Source of the DNA: Flavobacteriales bacterium
GTDB lineage: Bacteria > Bacteroidota > Bacteroidia > Flavobacteriales > Flavobacteriaceae
NCBI GenBank assembly: GCA_004213645.1
Contig: SGZF01000006.1
Coordinates: forward strand, 1 to 60,917
Direction: 5' to 3'
DNA: 60,917 nt
Shown: piece after piece, positions 8,033-17,237 of the stretch
How positions within the stretch are numbered: position 1 is the stretch's first letter
How the letters are laid out: each line of letters starts with the position of its first letter
Made by a program: the position numbers and the translations under genes
Notes under the pieces: model-generated
The model's input: only the letters and a program-made list of their open reading frames with translations
The model's database searches: none
Told to the model about the DNA's origin: nothing

Positions 8033-10870
8033 TTACTTAAAATATTCATAAGAGTCTATAGGTGGACAGCTACATATTAAATTTCTATCGCCATAAGCTT
8101 CATCAACTCTTCTGACTGATGGCCAAAACTTATTATTATTTAAATGTTGTTTAGGAAAAGATGCATCTTCTCTAGAATATTTATAAGGCCATTTTGAGGA
8201 AGTAAGCATTTTTAAGGTATGTGGAGAATTCCTAAGCATTTCCCTATCAGATTCGTTGTTTGAAGTTATCTCAGAATATATTGAATTAAGAGCATCACAA
8301 AATGAATCTAATTCACTTAACTTTTCACTTTCAGTGGGTTCTATCATCATTGTCCCAGGAACAGGGAAAGATACGGTAGGTGCATGAAATCCATAATCTA
8401 TTAATCTTTTAGCTATATCTGTGACTTCAATATTAAACTTTTTAAATTCTCTACAATCAATTATAAATTCATGTGCTGATCTTCCATTCTCTCCACTGTA
8501 TAATATTGTGAAATTACTTTCAAGTTTTGATTTCATATAATTTGCATTAACAATCGCAATTTCAGTAGATCTTTTGATACCAGAATTTCCCAACATTCTA
8601 ATATATCCATAAGAAATCAAACAAACTAGGGCTGACCCCCATGGTGCGGATGAAATAGCATCAATGGAATCTTTGCCGCCTGAAGGAATTACTGGATTTG
8701 AAGGAAGAAAATCCTTAAGATGTTCTGCAACACATATAGGTCCAACTCCTGGACCTCCTCCTCCATGAGGAATTGAAAAAGTTTTATGCAGGTTTAAATG
8801 ACAAACATCTGCACCAATCATTTTTGGACTAGTTAATCCAACTTGAGCATTCATATTTGCGCCATCCATGTATACTTGCCCTCCATTTTCGTGTATAAGA
8901 TTATTTATAAACTGAATTTCAGATTCAAATACTCCATGAGTGGATGGATATGTTATCATCAAAGCAGCTAGATTAGCTTTATGTTCTTGTACCTTTAATT
9001 TTAAATTTTCTATATCTATATTTCCTTTTTCGTCAGTTCCAATCACAACTACTTTCAGACCTGCCATAATTGCTGATGCAGGATTAGTCCCGTGAGCTGA
9101 TGAAGGAATAAGGCATATGTTTCTATGATGTTGTCCAATTTTGTTTAAATAAGACTTAATTACCATTAAACCACTATACTCTCCTTGAGCTCCTGAATTT
9201 GGTTGAAGGGAAGTTGAAGAAAAGCCAGTTATTTCGCAAAGGTAATCTTCGAGATTACTTATTACCTTGTGATATCCCATAGCTTGATCAATTGGAACAA
9301 AAGGATGAATACTATTCCACTCAGACCAACTTAAAGGAATCATTTCAGAAGCTGAATTTAATTTCATAGTGCATGAACCAAGTGATATCATAGATTGTGT
9401 TAGAGATAAATCTTTGTTTTCAAGAGATTTGATATATCTCATTAATGAAGTTTCAGAGTGGTATGAATTAAAAACAGGATGTGATAGAATTTTAGATTTC
9501 CTTTTATTATCAATTAATGATTTTTCTGGAAAATTAATTATAACTGATTCTTTCCCAATGTATTCCTCAAATATTGAAACAATTGAATCCAAATCTTTAA
9601 GGTCAGTTTTCTCATTTACTGAAATTAATATTTCATTCTTACTGAGACTATATAGGTTTATATTTTTAGAAAGAGAAATCTTATTTACAATATTAGAGTC
9701 ACACTCTACTGAAATTGTATCAAAAAATTTAGAATATTTGATCTTAAGATCTAGTGATGAAATTTTTTGAAATAAATAAACAGCTTTTAAATGTATGGAA
9801 TTTGATATATCTCTTAATCCATTAGGACCATGATATACTGCATACATTCCAGCCATAACTGCAAGCAAGACTTGAGCTGTGCAAATATTTGATGTAGCCC
9901 TATCTCTTTTAATATGTTGTTCTCTAGTTTGAAGTGCCATTCTAAGTGCATAATCTCCTTCAATATCCTTTGTAACACCGATAATTCTTCCAGGAATATT
10001 TCTCTTATATTTCTCTTTTGTAGCAAAAAAAGCTGCATGAGGTCCACCATATCCAAGTGGAATTCCAAACCTTTGAGTTGTTCCAACTATAACATCAATT
10101 TTCTCAGGTGACGGAGGTTCAATTATAACCATCGACATAAGATCAACTGCAAGAATTACTTTTAAACCTTCATTATTAATCTCAGCTAAAAATTTATCTA
10201 AATCAATAAGATTTCCAGATTTACCTGGATATTGAATTATACATCCAAAATAGTGTTCTGATACAATAGATTCAATATTTCCAACAATAATCTCAATATC
10301 TAGAGGATTTGCTCTTGTCTTTAAAACTGATAATGTTTGAGGTAGAATATTTGAATCAACAAAAAACTTTTTTTCACCTCTAGATTTTTTTTCTTTAGAC
10401 ATGTTGTTATACATCATAATCATAGCTTCAGCAGCAGAAGTTCCCTCATCTAATAAGGATGCATTTGCAATTTCCATTTTTGTGATATCACAAATCATTG
10501 TTTGGAAATTTAATAAAGCTTCTAATCTACCTTGGGCAATTTCTGGTTGATATGGTGTATATGCTGTATACCATCCAGGGTTTTCCAGAATATTCCTTTG
10601 AATTGCTGATGGAGTAAAAGAATCATGATAACCTAGACCTATGTAAGTTTTAAATTTTTTGTTTAATAATGATAGTTTTTTAATTTCTTTTAAAAATTCC
10701 ATTTCGGAAATTCCATCAGGTATTTTTAGATCTCCCTTTATTCGAATTTTATCTGGAATTGTTTGCTCAAGAAGTTCTTCAATTGATTTAACACCAATTT
10801 TTTTAAGCATTATATTTAACTCTGAAGGATTTGGACCAATATGTCTTCGAGTAAAATTTTCTTTAAACAT
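8033..10870 (-). CDS. gcvP: Glycine dehydrogenase (decarboxylating), P-protein of the glycine cleavage system
   Basis: PLP enzyme that decarboxylates glycine and passes the aminomethyl group to the lipoyl H-protein. I place the start at the ATG at 10870, giving 945 residues that begin MFKENFTRRHIGP. The RRHIGP opening is the conserved N-terminus of the family. A longer frame reaches 10951, but it reads through the promoter -7 element at 10883-10890 and encodes a Tyr-rich tail. This is the fused single-chain form: the N-half has TSNICTAQ, and the C-half has the PLP lysine in NLHKTFSIPHGGGGPGVG. The H and T proteins are not in this window. A KAS III-like gene follows 9 bases downstream. Confidence 0.95.
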   Translation of the reverse strand: MFKENFTRRHIGPNPSELNIMLKKIGVKSIEELLEQTIPDKIRIKGDLKIPDGISEMEFLKEIKKLSLLNKKFKTYIGLGYHDSFTPSAIQRNILENPGWYTAYTPYQPEIAQGRLEALLNFQTMICDITKMEIANASLLDEGTSAAEAMIMMYNNMSKEKKSRGEKKFFVDSNILPQTLSVLKTRANPLDIEIIVGNIESIVSEHYFGCIIQYPGKSGNLIDLDKFLAEINNEGLKVILAVDLMSMVIIEPPSPEKIDVIVGTTQRFGIPLGYGGPHAAFFATKEKYKRNIPGRIIGVTKDIEGDYALRMALQTREQHIKRDRATSNICTAQVLLAVMAGMYAVYHGPNGLRDISNSIHLKAVYLFQKISSLDLKIKYSKFFDTISVECDSNIVNKISLSKNINLYSLSKNEILISVNEKTDLKDLDSIVSIFEEYIGKESVIINFPEKSLIDNKRKSKILSHPVFNSYHSETSLMRYIKSLENKDLSLTQSMISLGSCTMKLNSASEMIPLSWSEWNSIHPFVPIDQAMGYHKVISNLEDYLCEITGFSSTSLQPNSGAQGEYSGLMVIKSYLNKIGQHHRNICLIPSSAHGTNPASAIMAGLKVVVIGTDEKGNIDIENLKLKVQEHKANLAALMITYPSTHGVFESEIQFINNLIHENGGQVYMDGANMNAQVGLTSPKMIGADVCHLNLHKTFSIPHGGGGPGVGPICVAEHLKDFLPSNPVIPSGGKDSIDAISSAPWGSALVCLISYGYIRMLGNSGIKRSTEIAIVNANYMKSKLESNFTILYSGENGRSAHEFIIDCREFKKFNIEVTDIAKRLIDYGFHAPTVSFPVPGTMMIEPTESEKLSELDSFCDALNSIYSEITSNNESDREMLRNSPHTLKMLTSSKWPYKYSREDASFPKQHLNNNKFWPSVRRVDEAYGDRNLICSCPPIDSYEYFK

Positions 10871-10882
10871 GAAATTTTTATG

Positions 10883-10890
10883 CAAAAATA
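10883..10890 (-). promoter_or_regulatory. -7 promoter element for gcvP operon
   Basis: On the minus strand this reads TATTTTTG, a match to TAnnTTTG, and ends 12 bases before the gcvP ATG at 10870. No clear TTG is seen at the -33 spacing. The short leader leaves no room for a glycine riboswitch. Confidence 0.6.
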
Positions 10891-10926
10891 TGTAATATTG
10901 AAAATAATAATAATATTGTTGATTAA

Positions 10927-11271
10927 ATGTTAAAACTTTTTTTTTATACACTATTAGTTTTTCTTCAATCTCCTTTTATCCAGGATGTCAATAAGGAAGA
11001 GGTTGAAAATTTATTAGACAAAAAAATATTAATTCTTGACTTGAGAACAGAAAAAGAGTTCATGAGTGGAAATATTCAAGGCTCTTTTAATCTAGATTTT
11101 CAAAAAAGTGAATTTATTGACAATCTCGAGAATCTTGATAAAAATAATGAATACATGATTTATTGCATGTCAGGAAACAGAAGTAGAAAAGCTAGTTTGA
11201 TAATGAAGTCTTTAGGATTTAAAGTTATATACCATTATAAGAACGGTTATAAAGATTGGATCAAGGATTAA
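10927..11271 (+). CDS. Secreted rhodanese-like domain protein
   Basis: Single rhodanese domain of 114 residues behind an N-terminal hydrophobic signal segment (LKLFFYTLLVFLQSP, about residues 2-16), so probably periplasmic. The active-site loop CMSGNR keeps the catalytic Cys and the closing Arg of sulfurtransferases. The CH2A-like motif LDLRTEKEF is near 38. The substrate is unknown; sulfane-sulfur transfer is the family activity. It starts 56 bases from the divergent gcvP start, and its stop overlaps the convergent purE by 4 bases. Confidence 0.8.
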   Translation: MLKLFFYTLLVFLQSPFIQDVNKEEVENLLDKKILILDLRTEKEFMSGNIQGSFNLDFQKSEFIDNLENLDKNNEYMIYCMSGNRSRKASLIMKSLGFKVIYHYKNGYKDWIKD

Positions 11272-11759
11272 GCTTTTTTCTTAAGATCGTTACTACTCTC
11301 AATAACTTTATCTTCAAGGTCTTTTTTGTAAGCTTTGATTTTATCAGAAACTTTTGAATCAAAAGAACCAATAATTTGTGCAGCTAAAATTCCTGCATTT
11401 TTTGACCCATTTAAAGCTACAGTTGCAACTGGAACTCCTCCAGGCATTTGTAATATAGATAAAACTGAATCCCAACCATCAATAGAATTTCTAGATTTAA
11501 TAGGAACGCCAATCACAGGAAGACTAGTAATTGATGCAACCATTCCTGGTAGATGCGCAGCACCTCCCGCACCAGCAATAATTACCTTAATACCATTTGC
11601 TTCTGCATTAGTTGCATATTTAATCATTTTCTTAGGAGTTCTATGAGCTGAAACTATGTCATATTCTGTTTTAATGCCAAAAGATTTTAAAATTTCAATT
11701 GCTTCTTTCATTATATCGAAGTCAGATTTACTTCCCATTATAATTGCTACTTGACTCAT
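11268..11759 (-). CDS. purE: N5-carboxyaminoimidazole ribonucleotide mutase
   Basis: Converts N5-CAIR to CAIR in purine synthesis. The 163 residues match class I PurE: IMGSKSD at the N-terminus for phosphate binding, SAHRTP near 40 with the catalytic His, and AGGAAHLPGM near 70. The start overlaps the purK stop by 4 bases, so translation is probably coupled to purK, the enzyme of the preceding step. Confidence 0.95.
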   Translation of the reverse strand: MSQVAIIMGSKSDFDIMKEAIEILKSFGIKTEYDIVSAHRTPKKMIKYATNAEANGIKVIIAGAGGAAHLPGMVASITSLPVIGVPIKSRNSIDGWDSVLSILQMPGGVPVATVALNGSKNAGILAAQIIGSFDSKVSDKIKAYKKDLEDKVIESSNDLKKKA

Positions 11760-12907
11760 TTTTTTCCTGTTATAATTACTGTTTCTTTAATATGCTTAGC
11801 TATATCTTTTGCCTTTTTTAAATCTTTATTTACAATCGTAATATGACCCATTTTTCTGTTGGGTCTAGTTTCAAACTTACCATAAATATGAGGATTAACA
11901 CCTTCTATTCCAATAATTTGATCAAAATTTTTGTAAACTACTGGACCTTTTGAATTTAAATCACCAACTAAATTAACCATTACTGAATTTTGAATATTTT
12001 GAGAACTACCTAAAGGTAAATCTAAAATTGATCTTAAAAGCTGTTCAAACTGACTAGTGTATGATCCTTCTATTGAATAATGATAACTATTATGTGGTCT
12101 AGGAGCAACTTCATTAACTAGAAGTTCATCGTCATTAGTCAAGAACATTTCAACGGCTATTATTCCATATATATTAAATTTTTGAGATACCTCATGAGCA
12201 AGTTTTTTTGCTTTAACTTCAAGCTCTTTACTAATATTTGCAGGAGATAAAATATATTCTACTTGATTAGATTCATTATTAAACTCCATTTCAACTACTG
12301 GGTATACAACTGTTTCTCCTGACTCCCTGGATCCTATCATTACTGATAGTTCTTTTTTAATTTGAACAAGCTCTTCTATAATAAAATTACAGTCGTTAAC
12401 CTTCTCTAAACTTTTGTTGTCAACTATTTTTTTAACACCATAACCATCATAACCCATCTTTGAAGCCTTCCATATAAAAGGGTAGGACACTTGTCCTTTA
12501 ATTATTAAATCTTTTAATTTATCAATTCCTTCAAAAATTTTAAATGATGACGATGGAATATTGTTTTTTAAATAAAACTTTTTTTGTTCTGATTTATCCT
12601 GTATAATTTCTATTATGTTTGGCTGAGGGAATACTTTTTTACCTTGAGATTCAAGAAATTTTAAAGCCTCAACATTTACATTTTCAATTTCAATTGTTAT
12701 TATATCAGCACTTTGCCCAAATTTGATAACAGTTTCATAGTCCATTAAATCGCCAACAAAAAATTTAGAACATAGTCTGCTTGATGGGCAGTTTTTATCT
12801 GGGTCAAGAATATGAACATCAATTCCCCATTTATTTGAAACATCAAGCACCATCTTGCCAAGTTGACCTCCACCTAATATTCCTATTATTTTTTTCTTAA
12901 CAAACAT
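11756..12907 (-). CDS. purK: N5-carboxyaminoimidazole ribonucleotide synthase
   Basis: ATP-grasp enzyme that makes N5-CAIR from AIR, bicarbonate and ATP. It begins with GILGGGQLGKM, the pre-ATP-grasp nucleotide motif. The ATP-grasp centre has WKASKMGYDGYGVKK, and FLTNDDELLVNEVAPRPHNSYHYSIEG supplies metal ligands near 255-280. The 383 residues match the family. The promoter -7 element ends only 4 bases before the ATG, so the mRNA may have almost no leader. Cotranscribed with purE. Confidence 0.95.
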   Translation of the reverse strand: MFVKKKIIGILGGGQLGKMVLDVSNKWGIDVHILDPDKNCPSSRLCSKFFVGDLMDYETVIKFGQSADIITIEIENVNVEALKFLESQGKKVFPQPNIIEIIQDKSEQKKFYLKNNIPSSSFKIFEGIDKLKDLIIKGQVSYPFIWKASKMGYDGYGVKKIVDNKSLEKVNDCNFIIEELVQIKKELSVMIGSRESGETVVYPVVEMEFNNESNQVEYILSPANISKELEVKAKKLAHEVSQKFNIYGIIAVEMFLTNDDELLVNEVAPRPHNSYHYSIEGSYTSQFEQLLRSILDLPLGSSQNIQNSVMVNLVGDLNSKGPVVYKNFDQIIGIEGVNPHIYGKFETRPNRKMGHITIVNKDLKKAKDIAKHIKETVIITGKK

Positions 12908-12911
12908 TGCG

Positions 12912-12919
12912 CAAAAATA
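12912..12919 (-). promoter_or_regulatory. -7 promoter element for purK-purE
   Basis: The minus strand reads TATTTTTG, then CGCA, then the purK ATG. With the usual few bases between the -7 element and the start of transcription, the message would begin at or just before the start codon. Confidence 0.65.
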
Positions 12920-12961
12920 AGCATTCCTTTAAACTCAGTAAAAAATACTAAACATTTTAAA

Positions 12962-12969
12962 TATCTTTG
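12962..12969 (+). promoter_or_regulatory. -7 promoter element for adk operon
   Basis: TATCTTTG matches TAnnTTTG and ends 5 bases before the adk ATG at 12975. It diverges from the purK promoter about 45 bases away. No -33 TTG is obvious. Confidence 0.6.
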
Positions 12970-12974
12970 TGCAT

Positions 12975-13550
12975 ATGTTTAATATTGTAATTTTTGGAAA
13001 ACCAGGATCAGGTAAAGGAACTCAAGCAAATTTTTTAAAGGAAAAATATGATCTTTATCACATATCTACTGGTGATTTATTTAGAAAAAATATTACGAAT
13101 AAAACCGATCTAGGAATTGAGGCAAAGTCATATCTAGATAAAGGAGATCTTGTTCCTGACTCAGTCACAATCAAAATGTTAGAAAATGAAGTAGTTTCCA
13201 ACAAAGATGTTAACGGTTATATATTTGATGGTTTCCCAAGAACTTTTAACCAAGCTGAATCTCTTGATTCTTTTCTAGACTCTATTAAACTTAAAATTAA
13301 CGCAACGATAGCATTGGATGTTAGTGAAGATGAATTAATTACTAGATTACTAGATCGAGGAAAAACTACAAATAGATCAGATGATCAAGACATAGAAAAA
13401 ATTAGAAATAGGTTTAACGAGTATAACACTAAAACTTCTATTCTTATTAATTTTTATAATAAACAAAATAAGTTTTATTCAGTTAACGGAAAGGGAACAG
13501 TTAATGATATTACCAGAAGACTATTCAACCTTATAGATAGTTTAATTTAA
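12975..13550 (+). CDS. adk: Adenylate kinase
   Basis: Interconverts ATP + AMP and 2 ADP. The P-loop GKPGSGKGTQ begins at residue 7; HISTGDLFR binds AMP; the GFPRT motif and the LLDRGKTTNRSDD segment belong to the LID region. The LID is short and lacks zinc cysteines. The 191 residues match flavobacterial Adk. I chose ATG 12975 rather than the in-frame GTG at 12969, because that GTG lies partly inside the TATCTTTG promoter element. First gene of adk-obg-MazG-like-aroA. Confidence 0.95.
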   Translation: MFNIVIFGKPGSGKGTQANFLKEKYDLYHISTGDLFRKNITNKTDLGIEAKSYLDKGDLVPDSVTIKMLENEVVSNKDVNGYIFDGFPRTFNQAESLDSFLDSIKLKINATIALDVSEDELITRLLDRGKTTNRSDDQDIEKIRNRFNEYNTKTSILINFYNKQNKFYSVNGKGTVNDITRRLFNLIDSLI

Positions 13551-13556
13551 GATCAA

Positions 13557-14564
13557 ATGATAGTTGATAATTTTGTTGATTATGTTAAGCTTTATGTTCG
13601 ATCTGGAAAAGGGGGGAAAGGCTCAACGCATTTAAGAAGAGAAAAATATATTCCCAAAGGTGGTCCTGATGGAGGAGATGGAGGAGATGGAGGAAATATA
13701 ATTTTAAGAGGAAATAGTAATCTTTGGACACTTCAAAATTTTAGATTTAAAAAACACTTTAAAGCTGGTAATGGAGGAGATGGAGGTGGTTCAAGAAAAT
13801 CAGGTGAGGGTGGGGAAGACATTGTAATTAATGTGCCTTTAGGAACTATAGTAAAGAATACTAATACTAATGAGATTATTTTTGAGGTAAATGAAGATAT
13901 GATAGATACATTGCTTGTAAAAGGTGGAAAAGGTGGTTTAGGAAATTTTCATTTTAAGTCTCCTACAAACCAAACTCCTAGATATTCTCAGGGTGGTCTT
14001 CCAGGAGAAGAACTTCAAATTACATTAGAGCTTAAAGTTCTTGCAGATGTCGGTTTAGTTGGATATCCAAATGCTGGAAAGTCTACATTATTATCATCCC
14101 TATCTGATGCAAAGCCAAAAATTGCTGACTATGAGTTTACAACTTTAAAACCAAATCTAGGCATTGTTGCAATGTCTGATTATAGATCATTCGTTATGGC
14201 AGATATACCTGGAATAATTGAGGGAGCTAGTAAAGGACGTGGTCTTGGTCATCATTTTTTAAGGCATATTGAGAGAAATTCTGTTTTATTATATGTGATT
14301 CCAGTAGATACAAAAAATGTTAAAAAAGATTTTAATATTTTAAAGGACGAGTTAATTAAATACAACCCTGAACTTGCAGACAAAGATTTTATGATTGCAT
14401 TTAGTAAATCTGACTTAATGGATAATGAATTACTTGAAGAATTTGAAATTTTGTTAAAAAAAGAGTTTAAATCAATACCTTTTATAATTATTTCTTCAGT
14501 TAGTTCTCATAGAGTTTCTGAGCTTAAAGAAGAATTATGGAAATTACTTAACCAAAAGAATTAA
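13557..14564 (+). CDS. obg: GTPase Obg (CgtA), ribosome assembly
   Basis: Essential GTPase of large-subunit assembly and stress control. Residues 1-160 form the glycine-rich Obg fold ([15 protein letters not shown] and repeated GGDGG patches). The G domain follows with G1 GYPNAGKST near 170, switch region [10 protein letters not shown]3 [10 protein letters not shown] and G4 SKSD. The protein ends soon after the G5 SSVS motif, with no extra C-terminal TGS-like domain, as is usual in Bacteroidota. It starts 6 bases after adk. Confidence 0.96.
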   Translation: MIVDNFVDYVKLYVRSGKGGKGSTHLRREKYIPKGGPDGGDGGDGGNIILRGNSNLWTLQNFRFKKHFKAGNGGDGGGSRKSGEGGEDIVINVPLGTIVKNTNTNEIIFEVNEDMIDTLLVKGGKGGLGNFHFKSPTNQTPRYSQGGLPGEELQITLELKVLADVGLVGYPNAGKSTLLSSLSDAKPKIADYEFTTLKPNLGIVAMSDYRSFVMADIPGIIEGASKGRGLGHHFLRHIERNSVLLYVIPVDTKNVKKDFNILKDELIKYNPELADKDFMIAFSKSDLMDNELLEEFEILLKKEFKSIPFIIISSVSSHRVSELKEELWKLLNQKN

Positions 14565-14566
14565 AT

Positions 14567-14893
14567 ATGAACTTAAAAAAAGCACAAAAAACTGTAGACG
14601 ATTGGATAAATCAACACGGGGTAAGATATTTTAATGAGTTAACCAATATGGCTATTTTAACTGAGGAAGTCGGTGAAGTTGCAAAAATAATTGCAAGAAA
14701 ATATGGAGAACAGAGTTCAAAGGATGATGATAAAACTGATAATCTTGCGGATGAATTATCTGATGTACTTTTTGTTTTAATATGTTTAGCCAATCAAACA
14801 GGGATCGACCTTGAACAATCTTTTCTTCGAAATCTTGAAAAAAAAACAAACCGAGATATAAATAGACATAAGTCAAATATTAAACTTAAGTAG
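14567..14893 (+). CDS. MazG-like nucleotide pyrophosphohydrolase
   Basis: Small all-alpha NTP pyrophosphohydrolase (108 aa) of the MazG/dUTPase-like superfamily, expected to hydrolyse non-canonical or excess NTPs to NMPs. The metal-binding motifs are visible: LTEEVGEVAK (ExxE) near 27-36 and ELSDVLFVL (ExxD) near 64-72. The single-domain form differs from two-domain MazG of E. coli. It starts 2 bases after obg, and its stop overlaps the aroA start by one base. Confidence 0.82.
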   Translation: MNLKKAQKTVDDWINQHGVRYFNELTNMAILTEEVGEVAKIIARKYGEQSSKDDDKTDNLADELSDVLFVLICLANQTGIDLEQSFLRNLEKKTNRDINRHKSNIKLK

Positions 14894-16116
14894 TGTATCA
14901 AATATCAAGAAAGGGTAAAGACCTAAAAGGTAAAATAAACATAAGTGGTTCTAAAAGTGAGTCAAATAGACTTCTGATTCTAAGAGCTTACACTTCCTAT
15001 TTTAATATTTTAAACATTTCTGATTCCGATGACACAAAGACAGTTATGGATGCCTTAGAATCTAATAATGAGGAAATAAATATTGGACATGCTGGAACTG
15101 CAATGAGGTTTTTGACTTCATATTATTCATCTATTTCAAATTCTAAGAAGATCTTAACAGGTTCTTCCAGAATGAAAAATAGACCAATTTCATTACTAGT
15201 TGAAGCTTTAAATGAATTGGGTTGTGATATTGAATATATTGATAAGATCGGTTATCCTCCCATTAAGATTAATGGTAAATTGATCTCAAATACTACTGTT
15301 AGCTTATCTGCAAATATTAGTTCTCAATATATATCATCTTTGATGATGTTAGGTATTTCTCTTGAAAATGGCTTAAAGATCAAACTATCAACAAAAATTA
15401 CATCATTACCTTATATTTTGATGACTAAAAGGATTATAGAAAGAATAGGAGGGAGTGTTCAAATTAATTCAAATTATATTATTATTCAACAATTAAAATC
15501 AAAAAATATAACTGATCAAAATGTTGAATCTGATTGGAGTTCAGCTTCTTATTTCTTCAGTTTAGCTGCATTATCAAATTATTGTGATATAACTCTCTCA
15601 ACTTTTTTTAAAAAAAGTATACAGGGGGATTCCAAATTAGTAGAGATATACAAAAAACTGGGAGTCAAAACAGTTTTTAAAGAGAATAAAATACATTTAA
15701 AGAAAAAAAAGATTAAACTTCCAGATAAAATTTCTATTAATCTAAAAGATAATCCTGACCTCGCTCAAACTATTGTAATAACTTGTTTAGGTCTTGGCGT
15801 AGACTGTACTTTAAGTGGATTACATACATTAAAGATTAAAGAAACAGATAGATTATTAGCTCTTAAAAAAGAGATTGAAAAATTTGATGTTGATTCAGTT
15901 AAAATAACCGAAGAATCTATTGAGTTAAGAAATAGCTCAAACTTAAAATCAGAGGTTTGTATTGACACATATAATGATCACAGAATGGCTATGTCCTTTG
16001 CTCCTTTATCTATAATTACTCCAATAATAATCAATAACCCTGAAGTTGTCACTAAATCATATAGTAAGTTTTGGAATGATTTAGAATTATTAGGATTTAA
16101 TATTTCTAAAAAATAA
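14893..16116 (+). CDS. aroA: 3-phosphoshikimate 1-carboxyvinyltransferase (EPSP synthase)
   Basis: Sixth step of the shikimate pathway, joining shikimate-3-phosphate and PEP. The N-terminal SGSKSESNR motif binds substrate, with GHAGTAMRF near 60, LTGSSRMKNRP near 90, DNPDLAQT and LKIKETDR near 310, and DHRMAMSFAPL near 358. The start is GTG, overlapping the preceding stop as TAGTG. At 407 residues it is on the short side of the family. Last gene of the adk transcript; a promoter for queA follows. Confidence 0.94.
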   Translation: MYQISRKGKDLKGKINISGSKSESNRLLILRAYTSYFNILNISDSDDTKTVMDALESNNEEINIGHAGTAMRFLTSYYSSISNSKKILTGSSRMKNRPISLLVEALNELGCDIEYIDKIGYPPIKINGKLISNTTVSLSANISSQYISSLMMLGISLENGLKIKLSTKITSLPYILMTKRIIERIGGSVQINSNYIIIQQLKSKNITDQNVESDWSSASYFFSLAALSNYCDITLSTFFKKSIQGDSKLVEIYKKLGVKTVFKENKIHLKKKKIKLPDKISINLKDNPDLAQTIVITCLGLGVDCTLSGLHTLKIKETDRLLALKKEIEKFDVDSVKITEESIELRNSSNLKSEVCIDTYNDHRMAMSFAPLSIITPIIINNPEVVTKSYSKFWNDLELLGFNISKK

Positions 16117-16128
16117 ATAACAAAATAC

Positions 16129-16160
16129 TTGACTTCCGGTATCTGATAAGGTTATATTTG
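16129..16160 (+). promoter_or_regulatory. Promoter for queA - polyprenyl synthase - dnaG
   Basis: TTG at 16129-16131 and TATATTTG at 16153-16160, 21 bases apart, match the TTG/TAnnTTTG pattern. The queA ATG is 18 bases downstream. Confidence 0.7.
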
Positions 16161-16178
16161 CAAACTTAATAACTTAAC

Positions 16179-17228
16179 ATGAAATTATCTGATTTTGATT
16201 ATAAGCTACCAGACAAATATCTTGCACAACATCCATCTCAGGAAAGAGATGAATCTAAGTTAATGCTTCTTAACAGAAAAGAGGAAAAAATAGAACATTT
16301 GATATTTAAAGATATGATAGATTTTTATGACGAAGGAGATGTAATTGTTTTAAATAATACTAAAGTTTTTCCTGCAAGATTGTTTGGAAATAAGGAAAAA
16401 ACTGGAGCAAGAATTGAGGTTTTTCTATTGAGAGAACTTAATCAAGATCAAAGACTTTGGGATGTCTTAGTCGACCCAGCCAGGAAAATAAGAATTGGAA
16501 ATAAATTATATTTTGGTGAAGATGAAAGTTTAGTAGCTGAGGTAATCGACAATACTACGTCCAGAGGAAGAACTTTAAGATTTCTTTTTGATGGCCCATA
16601 CATTGAATTTAGGACTAAACTTCAAGAATTAGGTGAAACCCCTTTACCTAAATATATTAAAAGAGCTGTAGAGCCTCAAGATAAAGAAAGATTTCAAACA
16701 ATTTATGCAAAAGATGAGGGAGCTGTAGCTGCACCAACAGCTGGTCTTCATTTTTCAAAACATCTTTTAAAAAAATTAGAAATTAAAGGAGTTCTTCTCC
16801 CTGAAATTACACTTCATATTGGACTTGGCACATTTAGCCCAGTTGATGTTGAAGATCTTTCTAAGCACAAAATGGATTCAGAAGAATTAAAAATAAATCT
16901 TGATTCAGTTAATATAATTAATAGTGCATTAAAAAATAAAAAAAAGATTTGTGCTGTTGGAACTACTGTAATGAGAGGTCTTGAGAGTTCTGTTTCAACA
17001 TTTGGAACTTTAAATACATACAATGGTTGGACTCATAAATTTATATATCCACCATTTGACTTTTCAATAGCAAACTCAATGATTACAAATTTTCATACTC
17101 CAAAGTCAACCCTATTAATGATGGTTTCTGCATTTGGTGGAAAAGACTTTGTTTTAAAAGCATATAAAGAGGCAATGAAAAAGAAATATAAATTTTCTTC
17201 ATATGGAGATGCTATGTTGATTATCTAA
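16179..17228 (+). CDS. queA: S-adenosylmethionine:tRNA ribosyltransferase-isomerase
   Basis: Makes epoxyqueuosine in tRNA by moving the ribosyl part of SAM to preQ1. All family blocks are present: [22 protein letters not shown] at the N-terminus, [27 protein letters not shown], the [10 protein letters not shown] block near 188, and [17 protein letters not shown] near the C-terminus. The 349 residues match the usual length. No other queuosine gene is in the window. Confidence 0.95.
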   Translation: MKLSDFDYKLPDKYLAQHPSQERDESKLMLLNRKEEKIEHLIFKDMIDFYDEGDVIVLNNTKVFPARLFGNKEKTGARIEVFLLRELNQDQRLWDVLVDPARKIRIGNKLYFGEDESLVAEVIDNTTSRGRTLRFLFDGPYIEFRTKLQELGETPLPKYIKRAVEPQDKERFQTIYAKDEGAVAAPTAGLHFSKHLLKKLEIKGVLLPEITLHIGLGTFSPVDVEDLSKHKMDSEELKINLDSVNIINSALKNKKKICAVGTTVMRGLESSVSTFGTLNTYNGWTHKFIYPPFDFSIANSMITNFHTPKSTLLMMVSAFGGKDFVLKAYKEAMKKKYKFSSYGDAMLII

Positions 17229-17237
17229 TGAAAAGCT

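Noticed and set aside
9814-10086. 90-residue open frame inside gcvP
   Set aside because: It lies on the same strand in another frame within the conserved gcvP coding region and has no recognisable domain.
10871-10951. N-terminal extension of gcvP to 10951
   Set aside because: It would be translated through the TATTTTTG promoter element, encodes a Tyr-rich tail not typical of GcvP, and overlaps the divergent rhodanese start. The ATG at 10870 gives the conserved N-terminus.
12969-12974. GTG start for adk at 12969
   Set aside because: The GTG shares its first base with the end of the TATCTTTG -7 element; the ATG at 12975 gives the usual Adk N-terminus.
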